9,000 nt of DNA, taken from Clostridia bacterium (lineage in GTDB: Bacteria > Bacillota > Clostridia > Christensenellales > Borkfalkiaceae). The stretch covers positions 1-9,000 of the forward strand of contig JAGCLN010000095.1 in assembly GCA_017646945.1 (NCBI GenBank). Direction: 5' to 3'. The position numbers were made by a program, and so were the translations under genes. Shown piece by piece: positions 1 to 4,821 of the stretch (positions within the stretch are counted from its first letter, which is position 1; every line of letters starts with the position of its first letter). The notes under the pieces are model-generated. The model had not been told where the DNA came from. It saw nothing but the letters and a program-made list of their open reading frames with translations, and searched no databases.

Positions 1-902
1 AACGCCGCGTCACTTTGCTCGGGGGTAGTGTATTGAACCATTTCAACTTTGTTGAATTGATGGCCTCTTATCATACCGCGTTCTTCTGCGCGAGCAGAAC
101 CTGCTTCTTTACGATAGCAAGGCGTGTAAGCAAAGAGTTTGAACGGGAGTTTGTCTTCTTCAACGATTTCGTTTGAGTAAAGGTTAACGAGCGCCGTTTC
201 AGCGGTGGGAAGCATAAATCTATTCTTCTTTCTATCTTCGTCAACGTCAAGCCAGTAAACTTCATCTGCAAACTTGGGGAATTGACCTGCGCCGAAACCG
301 CAGTTATAACCTAATTGATGCGGGGGAAGAATAAATTCGTAGCCGTCTTTTAGGTGTTCGCTAATAAAGAAGTTAAGAAGCGCCCATTCAAGCCTAGCGC
401 CGTCACCGCGGTAAGCCCAGAAACCGTTACCTGCAAGTTTAACGCCCCTTTCATAATCGATAAGGCCGTTCTTTACGCAAAGGTCAACGTGGTTTTGAAC
501 GGGGAAGTTGAATTCGGGAAGTTTGCCGTAAACCTTAACAACCTCGTTTGCTTCTTTTTCGCCTGCAACCAAGTCGTCGTCCGGCATGTTGGGAAGGCAA
601 GCCACGAAATTGAAAATCTTTTCGGTAAGTTCGTTAATTTTAGCGTCACCGTCGGTAATCTTATCGCCGATATCTCTCATTTCCTTAAAGATATGCTCAA
701 CGGGTAAGCCTTGTTTTTTAAGTTTGGGAATTTCTGCGGAAACTTTGTTTCTTTGCGCTTTCAAACTTTCAATCTCTTGAATCAACGCGCGTTTTTCTTT
801 ATCTAAAGAAATAACTTCCGCAAAGTCAACGTCATAGCCCTTTTTCTTAAGCGAAGCCTTAACGACTTCGGGTTTGTCAATAATAAGTTTAATATCTATC
901 AT
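1..902 (-). CDS. serS: Seryl-tRNA synthetase, N-terminal ~300 residues (3' end beyond window)
   Basis: Class II aminoacyl-tRNA synthetase that charges tRNA-Ser (and tRNA-Sec where present) with serine in the cytosol. Translated on the minus strand, it starts MIDIKLIIDKPEVV, a typical SerRS N terminus. Residues about 25-110 are the charged, helical tRNA-binding arm, followed by LPNMPDDD near residue 122. Motif 1 (GARLEWALLNFF) is at about 167-178, the TAE serine-binding loop (MLPTAETALVNL) near 230-240, and motif 2 (CYRKEAGSARAEERG, then HQFNKVE) at about 261-288. Motif 3 and the C terminus lie beyond base 1; about 300 of the usual 420-430 residues are visible. The ATG at 902-900 is chosen because AGGAGA (913-908) sits six bases upstream and the N terminus matches the family. 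It has its own promoter, is divergent from the T-box cysE-cysS operon, and shows no T-box of its own. Confidence 0.97.
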   Translation of the reverse strand, partial: MIDIKLIIDKPEVVKASLKKKGYDVDFAEVISLDKEKRALIQEIESLKAQRNKVSAEIPKLKKQGLPVEHIFKEMRDIGDKITDGDAKINELTEKIFNFVACLPNMPDDDLVAGEKEANEVVKVYGKLPEFNFPVQNHVDLCVKNGLIDYERGVKLAGNGFWAYRGDGARLEWALLNFFISEHLKDGYEFILPPHQLGYNCGFGAGQFPKFADEVYWLDVDEDRKKNRFMLPTAETALVNLYSNEIVEEDKLPFKLFAYTPCYRKEAGSARAEERGMIRGHQFNKVEMVQYTTPEQSDAA

Positions 903-934
903 AAACTTCTCCTAAAAGTTCAAAGTTTTTATTT

Positions 935-963
935 AGTATATAACACCTTAAAAATTTTTGCAA
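935..963 (-). promoter_or_regulatory. Sigma-A promoter of serS
   Basis: Read on the minus strand: -35 TTGCAA (963-958), a 17-bp spacer, and -10 TATACT (940-935). Transcription should start near 928, giving a short leader of about 26 nt before the serS start codon, too short for a T-box. Spacing and hexamers are close to consensus. Confidence 0.75.
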
Positions 964-1001
964 GCGTAAAAGCGGTTAAAAAATTAAATGCGCTAAAATT
1001 A

Positions 1002-1030
1002 TTGCGTTTTTTTACCCGATATGCTAAAAT
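1002..1030 (+). promoter_or_regulatory. Sigma-A promoter of the T-box cysE-cysS operon
   Basis: -35 TTGCGT (1002-1007), exactly 17 bp, then -10 TAAAAT (1025-1030) preceded by an extended -10 TG at 1022-1023. The start site is expected near 1037, just before the T-box stem I. It lies 38 bp from the divergent serS -35 box. Confidence 0.75.
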
Positions 1031-1036
1031 ATAGGT

Positions 1037-1271
1037 ACGAATAAGCAATAACTTTCAAACCGTTGCAAAAAAGAGTAGTTAACCGTTAGGCTAAAGAGAG
1101 TGGGGTTAGGTGAAAGCCCACGCCAAAGCGTTAGCGAAAGTGCGTTTTGCTGTTAAGGGGGGCTAATCACCCACGGGTAGCGCCGTTAAAAGCGTCAAAG
1201 AGCATTACTAAATGCTGAATTAAGGTGGAACCACGTTAAATCGTCCTTGAGTTTTTACTCAAGGTTTTTTT
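1037..1271 (+). promoter_or_regulatory. T-box riboswitch leader, tRNA-Cys specific (specifier UGC)
   Basis: Transcriptional T-box leader ahead of cysE-cysS. Stem I can be folded by hand: GCAAAA (1065-1070) pairs TTTTGC (1145-1150); the AGAGTA motif is at 1072-1077; GTTAAC (1078-1083) pairs GTTAGC (1130-1135); GGC (1089-1091) pairs GCC (1122-1124); the AG bulge AGAGAG is at 1095-1100; TGGG (1101-1104) pairs CCCA (1117-1120), closing the GGTGAAAG distal loop. The specifier loop GAAAGTGCG (1136-1144) presents TGC at 1141-1143, a Cys codon. Stem II is GGGGCTA/TAGCGCC with one mismatch, around 1160-1184. Stem III is AGCATT/AATGCT (1201-1216). The T-box core AAGGTGGAACCACG is at 1222-1235; its antiterminator pairs AAGG with CCTT (1245-1248) and ACG with CGT (1242-1244). 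Bulge bases UGGA (1226-1229) would pair UCCA at the 3' end of tRNA-Cys. Uncharged tRNA-Cys should favour readthrough. Confidence 0.95.
1245..1271 (+). terminator. Regulated intrinsic terminator of the T-box
   Basis: CCTTGAGT (1245-1252), a TTTT loop, ACTCAAGG (1257-1264), then seven T residues (1265-1271). The 5' arm base CCTT is also the 3' half of the T-box antiterminator, so the two folds are mutually exclusive. Confidence 0.93.
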
Positions 1272-1290
1272 ATTTATTATAGGTAATATT

Positions 1291-1920
1291 ATGGGCAAAA
1301 AACTTAAACTTGATATTGATGCCGCAATGCGTAACGACCCTGCTGCGAGAACCAGATTTGAAGTTCGCTATACCTATTCAGGTATAAAGGCGCTAATAAT
1401 GTATCGCCGAGCAAACTTTTTTTATCGCCACGGCTTTAAACTTTTGGCAAGGTTTATTTCGCAAAGGGCAAAGAAGAAAACGGGTATAGAAATTCACCCT
1501 GCGGCAACCATAGCCCCGGGCGTGTTTATTGACCACGGCGCAGGCGTTGTTATAGGCGAAACGGCGGTGGTGGAAGAAGGCGTTGTTATTTACCAAGGCG
1601 TAACGCTTGGCGGTACGGGTAAGGATAAAGGCAAAAAGCGTCACCCAACCATTAAAAAAGGTTGCGTAATAAGCGCGGGCGCAAAGGTACTTGGCGGAAT
1701 AACCGTTAACGAATTTTGTAAAATCGGGGCAAGTAGCGTCGTACTTCAAGACGTTCCTGCATATTCTACCGTAGTGGGTATACCCGGCAAGGTAGTAAAA
1801 ACCAACGGCAAAAAGGTAACTCAAGACTTAGAGCAAGAAAAAGCCGACCCCGTTTTAGAAGAAATCAACCTTTTAAAAGCAAAAATTCAAGAACTTGAAA
1901 AGAAAATAGGTGGTAACTAA
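1291..1920 (+). CDS. cysE: Serine O-acetyltransferase
   Basis: Transfers acetyl from acetyl-CoA to L-serine, giving O-acetylserine, the precursor that cysteine synthase converts to cysteine with sulfide. The 209-residue protein has a short helical N-terminal part (1-63), as in gram-positive CysE, then a left-handed beta-helix of hexapeptide repeats at about 64-160. Landmarks are GIEIHP (65-70), IDHG (80-83), GVVIGETA (85-92), QGVTLGGTG (102-110) and GIPGKVVK (163-170). By alignment with E. coli CysE from memory, H82 matches catalytic His158 and E67 sits where Asp143 is, 15 residues earlier. The tail (about 183-206) is charged and heptad-like, probably a short coiled coil in place of the E. 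coli C-terminal peptide. It is first gene of the T-box operon; cysS begins one base after its stop. The RBS is weak (TAGGT around 1280-1284). A cytosolic enzyme. Confidence 0.95.
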   Translation: MGKKLKLDIDAAMRNDPAARTRFEVRYTYSGIKALIMYRRANFFYRHGFKLLARFISQRAKKKTGIEIHPAATIAPGVFIDHGAGVVIGETAVVEEGVVIYQGVTLGGTGKDKGKKRHPTIKKGCVISAGAKVLGGITVNEFCKIGASSVVLQDVPAYSTVVGIPGKVVKTNGKKVTQDLEQEKADPVLEEINLLKAKIQELEKKIGGN

Positions 1921-1921
1921 T

Positions 1922-3304
1922 ATGAAACTTTACAACACTTTATCCAGAAAGAAAGAAGATTTTAAACCTATGGACGGAACTGATACCGTTAGAATGTATT
2001 CTTGCGGTCCTACCGTATATAATTACGCACACATAGGCAACTTGCGTACCTACGTGTTTATGGATTTACTTCGTAGAGTTCTTCGTTACGAAGGCTTTAA
2101 CGTTAAAGGCGTTATGAATATAACGGACGTTGGGCATTTGACTGACGATGGCGACAACGGGGAAGACAAGATGGCTAAAACTGCTCGCGAGCAGAAAAAA
2201 GACCCTTGGCAAATCGCTAAGTATTACACCGAAATTTTTATGAAAGATTTTGGTAGACTCAACATCGGCGTTCCCGAAATCGTATGTAAAGCGACCGACT
2301 ATATCGGCGAAATGATAGAATACGTTGAAGGCTTAGTAGAAAACGGCTACGGTTACGAAACTGATGACGGTATCTATTACGATATTTCCAAATTCAAAGA
2401 CTACGGTCAGCTTTCAGGCAACACGCTTGACGACCTTAAAGCAGGCGCGCGCATCGAAGTAAACGACGGTAAGCGCAACCCTTACGACTTCGCCATTTGG
2501 AAAAAAGCGCCCAAGGAACACATTATGCAATGGCCTAGCCCGTGGGGTCAAGGCTATCCCGGTTGGCATATCGAATGTTCGGCAATGTCGAGAATCCACT
2601 TAGGCGACGTGTTCGATATTCACACCGGCGGTGTAGACCATATCCCCATTCACCACGAAAACGAAATCGCTCAAAGCGAAGGTTTAACGGGTAAAAACCC
2701 CGCTAAGTTCTGGGTTCACGGTGACTTTATGCTTGTTGACGGCGGAAAAATGAGTAAATCGCTCGGCAACACCTACACAATCGACCAGCTTATCGAAAAG
2801 GGCTATTCGCCCATGGTGTTTAGGTTCTTCTGCTTAAACGCGCACTACCGCAAAAAACTCAACTTTACCTTTGACGGTATGGACGGGGCTAAGGTTTCCT
2901 ATGAACGCCTTTGCGCATCTCTTTTAAAGCACAAAAATTCCCCCATAGCTACCGATGCGAGCGTGCTTGAAAAATACAAGAAAGAGTTTATCGAAGATAT
3001 CGGTGACGACCTTAACGTTCCGTCTGCGCTCGGCGTACTCTTCACAATGCTCAAAGAACCCGCATCGAAAGATATCTACGAATTAGCGCTTGATTTTGAC
3101 AAGGTGTTCGGTTTAAGCCTTGACGCTATCGAAGATAAAAAGTCAAGCGATATCCCCGAAGAAATTATCGCAAAAGCCGAACAAATGCAATCGGCAAGAG
3201 CGGAAAAGAACTGGGCTGTGGCAGACGCTTTAAGAGCGGAACTTGGCGAACTCGGATACTTAGTAAAAAACACCAAAGACGGTTACGAGATTTCTAAAAA
3301 ATAA
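1922..3304 (+). CDS. cysS: Cysteinyl-tRNA synthetase
   Basis: Class I synthetase that attaches cysteine to tRNA-Cys in the cytosol. The protein is 460 residues from ATG 1922. It shows CGPTVYNYAHIGN with Zn ligand C28 and the HIGH-type signature at 37-40. The other Zn ligands are C219 (GWHIECSAMS), H244 and E248 (IHHENEIAQSE), with the same spacing as E. coli C209/H234/E238. KMSKS is at 276-280, followed by a helical anticodon-binding part. An in-frame GTG at 1910 would add four residues, but it lies inside the end of cysE and inside AGGTGGT (1908-1914), the likely Shine-Dalgarno for ATG 1922. MKLYNTLSRKKEDF is also the usual family N terminus. One base separates it from cysE, so translation is probably coupled. 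Both genes depend on the upstream tRNA-Cys T-box, and the operon ends at the hairpin at 3313. Confidence 0.97.
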   Translation: MKLYNTLSRKKEDFKPMDGTDTVRMYSCGPTVYNYAHIGNLRTYVFMDLLRRVLRYEGFNVKGVMNITDVGHLTDDGDNGEDKMAKTAREQKKDPWQIAKYYTEIFMKDFGRLNIGVPEIVCKATDYIGEMIEYVEGLVENGYGYETDDGIYYDISKFKDYGQLSGNTLDDLKAGARIEVNDGKRNPYDFAIWKKAPKEHIMQWPSPWGQGYPGWHIECSAMSRIHLGDVFDIHTGGVDHIPIHHENEIAQSEGLTGKNPAKFWVHGDFMLVDGGKMSKSLGNTYTIDQLIEKGYSPMVFRFFCLNAHYRKKLNFTFDGMDGAKVSYERLCASLLKHKNSPIATDASVLEKYKKEFIEDIGDDLNVPSALGVLFTMLKEPASKDIYELALDFDKVFGLSLDAIEDKKSSDIPEEIIAKAEQMQSARAEKNWAVADALRAELGELGYLVKNTKDGYEISKK

Positions 3305-3312
3305 AAACCTAC

Positions 3313-3350
3313 GAAAACGCGCTTCGATTGAAACGCGTTTTCTTATTTTA
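3313..3350 (+). terminator. Intrinsic terminator of the cysE-cysS operon
   Basis: GAAAACGCG (3313-3321) pairs perfectly with CGCGTTTTC (3334-3342). Inside, TTC/GAA extends the stem past one C-A mismatch to a GATT loop. TTATTTTA follows at 3343-3350. It starts 8 bases after the cysS stop codon. Confidence 0.88.
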
Positions 3351-3454
3351 AACCCCAAACCTTTCCGCCAAGCGTTCGCGCGTGCGTGCGAGAAAAAAAT
3401 ATTAAAAATATTTTATAAAAAGATTGAAAAACGCTATGCGATATTAAAAAATTA

Positions 3455-3463
3455 TGTTATAAT
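3455..3463 (+). promoter_or_regulatory. Extended -10 promoter of the lactate/malate dehydrogenase gene
   Basis: TG at 3455-3456, one base, then a consensus TATAAT at 3458-3463. At 17 bp upstream the -35 position is only TATGCG (3435-3440), so the extended -10 probably carries the promoter. A TTGAAA at 3424-3429 is too far away (28 bp). The start site is expected near 3470, leaving a leader of about 93 nt. Confidence 0.72.
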
Positions 3464-3528
3464 AGCGGTGTACGTAGCGGAAAAGGGCAAAAATATGCCT
3501 AAAAATCCGCTTTTGATTTTGAAAAACA

Positions 3529-3546
3529 TTGTTAAAAAATTAACAA
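3529..3546 (+). promoter_or_regulatory. Rex operator (redox/NADH-responsive repressor site)
   Basis: TTGTTAAAAAATTAACAA is a perfect 7+4+7 palindrome that matches the clostridial Rex consensus TTGTTAA-N4-TTAACAA. It lies in the leader, about 60 bp downstream of the predicted start site and 8 bp before the Shine-Dalgarno GGAG (3554-3557). Rex releases DNA when NADH/NAD+ is high, and fermentative dehydrogenase genes are standard targets. The position suggests a roadblock to elongation rather than occlusion of the -10 box. Confidence 0.82.
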
Positions 3547-3563
3547 ATAAAATGGAGAGTATT

Positions 3564-4511
3564 ATGAAAAGAAAAATTACAATTATCGGTGCAGGCGCAG
3601 TAGGTTCAACTATCGGCTATCTTTTGGTAGCGCAAGGAACCGCTTCTGAAGTAGTGTTTATTGACGTTAACAATGAAAAGGCGCTTGGTGAAGCAATGGA
3701 TATTTATCAAGGAACTCCGTTCTTAAACCCTGCAATCGTTAGGGCAGGTAGTTATGAAGACGCTAAGGGTTCTGATATCGTTATCATTACTTCGGGCGTT
3801 GCAAGAAAGCCTGGTCAAACGAGAATTGACCTTGCTCAAATCAACGTTAATATCATTAAAAGTATTGCTCCGCAAATTACCGCAGTTTGCCCCGATTCTT
3901 TATACGTAATCGTAGCAAACCCTGTTGACGTGTTGACTTACGCTTTCCACAAAGCAACGAATATTCCCGCAAACAGAATTATCGGTTCGGGTACTAGCCT
4001 TGATACTGCAAGGCTTAGAACAAGGCTTTCTGAAATCTACAAGGTTTCCCCCATGCAAGTTGATGCAAACGTTTTAGGTGAACACGGTGATACGTCTTTC
4101 GTTCCTTGGTCTGAAGTAAAAATCGCCGGCGTTAATATTGACGAGTATGACAAGGTTATCACTAACCCCGAAATGCAAGTTGAAGCTTACGATAAAGAAG
4201 AAGTTGCAGAATATATTAGAAAGAGTGGTGGTATCATCATTTCAAGAAAGGGCGCAACTTACAACGGCGTTGCCGCAGCGGTTGCTTACATTTGCAAGTG
4301 CTTATACTCAGGCGTTGATACCGTCGTATGCGTATCCGTTTTATTAAAGGGCGAATATGGTATTGAAGACGTATGTATTTCAATCCCCTGCGTTTTAGGT
4401 ACTGAAGGTATTAAAACCACCCTTACCCCCACCTTAACCGATGAAGAAGTTGAAAAGTTAGTAGCATCTGCAGATGCTATGAAGTCGGTTATCACCAAAG
4501 TCAACCTTTAA
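3564..4511 (+). CDS. ldh: NAD-dependent L-lactate dehydrogenase family protein (LDH/MDH family; malate possible)
   Basis: NAD-dependent 2-hydroxyacid dehydrogenase, 315 residues. The Rossmann glycine loop is IIGAGAVGS (7-15), with D34 to bind the NAD ribose. The substrate loop ARKPGQTRIDL is at 80-90, NPVD at 119-122, D147/R150 correspond to family Asp168/Arg171, and the active-site His signature LGEHGDT at 171-177 has H174. KGATYNG is at 229-235. GEHGDT and GATY favour lactate dehydrogenase. However, R81 falls at family position 102, where LDHs usually have Gln and malate dehydrogenases Arg, so the substrate could be oxaloacetate; the fumarase gene next door would fit. The frame is open back to GTG 3468, but that codon overlaps the predicted transcription start. 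ATG 3564 has GGAG seven bases upstream and gives the normal family N terminus. Rex control is likely. Family call is certain; pyruvate versus oxaloacetate is open. Confidence 0.93.
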   Translation: MKRKITIIGAGAVGSTIGYLLVAQGTASEVVFIDVNNEKALGEAMDIYQGTPFLNPAIVRAGSYEDAKGSDIVIITSGVARKPGQTRIDLAQINVNIIKSIAPQITAVCPDSLYVIVANPVDVLTYAFHKATNIPANRIIGSGTSLDTARLRTRLSEIYKVSPMQVDANVLGEHGDTSFVPWSEVKIAGVNIDEYDKVITNPEMQVEAYDKEEVAEYIRKSGGIIISRKGATYNGVAAAVAYICKCLYSGVDTVVCVSVLLKGEYGIEDVCISIPCVLGTEGIKTTLTPTLTDEEVEKLVASADAMKSVITKVNL

Positions 4512-4644
4512 TCCGTTATTTTGGGCATTATACATTGTTCTGCTCCGCTTTGCTCACTCGTGTACAAAAGTACATCTCCTATCGCAAATGCTCGCACGCC
4601 TCGTCTAATACCCAAACTAACGTCTTAATTTTCATCCGTTATTT
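4511..4644 (+). repeat. Imperfect palindromic element flanked by an 11-bp direct repeat
   Basis: ATCCGTTATTT occurs at 4511-4521 and again at 4634-4644. Between the copies is an imperfect long hairpin: TTGGGCATTA (4521-4530) against TAATACCCAA (4606-4615) with one mismatch; GCTTTGC (4547-4553) against GCAAATGC (4584-4591) with one bulged T; and TGTAC (4561-4565) with GTACA (4570-4574) around an AAAA loop. There is no coding potential. It could be a small non-autonomous, MITE-like or REP-like insertion, or a transcript-end structure for the upstream dehydrogenase gene. There is no strong T-tract, so an ordinary intrinsic terminator is not supported. Confidence 0.45.
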
Positions 4645-4673
4645 GCGTCGTCTTAAAACGAGTTTTAAAGTTA

Positions 4674-4679
4674 TATAAT
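4674..4679 (+). promoter_or_regulatory. Likely -10 box of the fumC-hdrBCA operon
   Basis: A consensus TATAAT in an AT-rich stretch. The -35 position at 17 bp is poor (TCTTAA), and the better TTGCGT at 4643-4648 is 25 bp away, so the call rests on the -10 box. A start near 4686 would place the whole hairpin array in the mRNA leader. An inverted repeat (TTAAAAC-GA-GTTTTAA, 4653-4668) covers the -35 region and may be an operator. Confidence 0.5.
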
Positions 4680-4696
4680 AAACAAACATCTAAAAC

Positions 4697-4806
4697 GCAA
4701 TACATAGTATTGCATCTCACGCGGCTAAAAGTCGCATATCACGTTTGCAACGGCAAACATCTCACGCAAGGCAAAGCCTTGCATATCACGCAAATCTTTG
4801 ATTTGC
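4697..4806 (+). repeat. Array of five tandem hairpins with conserved 7-nt linkers
   Basis: Five short self-complementary units in a row. HP1 4697-4713: GCAATAC-ATA-GTATTGC. HP2 4721-4735: GCGGCT-AAA-AGTCGC, one G-U pair. HP3 4743-4758: GTTTGC-AACG-GCAAAC. HP4 4766-4782: GCAAGGC-AAA-GCCTTGC. HP5 4790-4806: GCAAATC-TTT-GATTTGC. Linkers are ATCTCAC (4714-4720), ATATCAC (4736-4742), ATCTCAC (4759-4765) and ATATCAC (4783-4789). Stems differ in sequence but stay paired, and loops are 3-4 nt. The array lies in the probable fumC leader and ends five bases before its Shine-Dalgarno. Function is unknown: mRNA stabiliser, translational control element, protein-binding array or dispersed repeat are all possible. 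Confidence 0.85.
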
Positions 4807-4821
4807 TTATAAGGAGTTTTT

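Noticed and set aside
354..707. 117-codon plus-strand open frame opposite serS
   Set aside because: It is antisense to a well-supported SerRS reading frame, has no ribosome binding site, and its translation resembles no family.
1393..1824. 143-codon minus-strand open frame inside cysE
   Set aside because: It is a shadow of cysE, whose frame carries clear hexapeptide repeats and active-site residues.
1910..1921. GTG 1910 as the cysS start
   Set aside because: It overlaps the end of cysE and the AGGTGGT likely to be the Shine-Dalgarno for ATG 1922; the four extra residues are not typical of the family.
3468..3563. N-terminal extension of the dehydrogenase from GTG 3468 or ATG 3495
   Set aside because: The GTG overlaps the predicted transcription start, the stretch contains the Rex operator, neither codon has a Shine-Dalgarno, and the family begins at MKRKITIIGAG (3564).
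4521..4633. Intrinsic terminator after the dehydrogenase gene
   Set aside because: The long hairpin is imperfect with large internal loops and is followed by no T-run near its base, so rho-independent termination is not supported.
4697..4806. CRISPR array
   Set aside because: Repeat-like parts are variable hairpins of 15-17 nt and the constant parts are 7-nt linkers. A CRISPR would show identical repeats and longer unique spacers.
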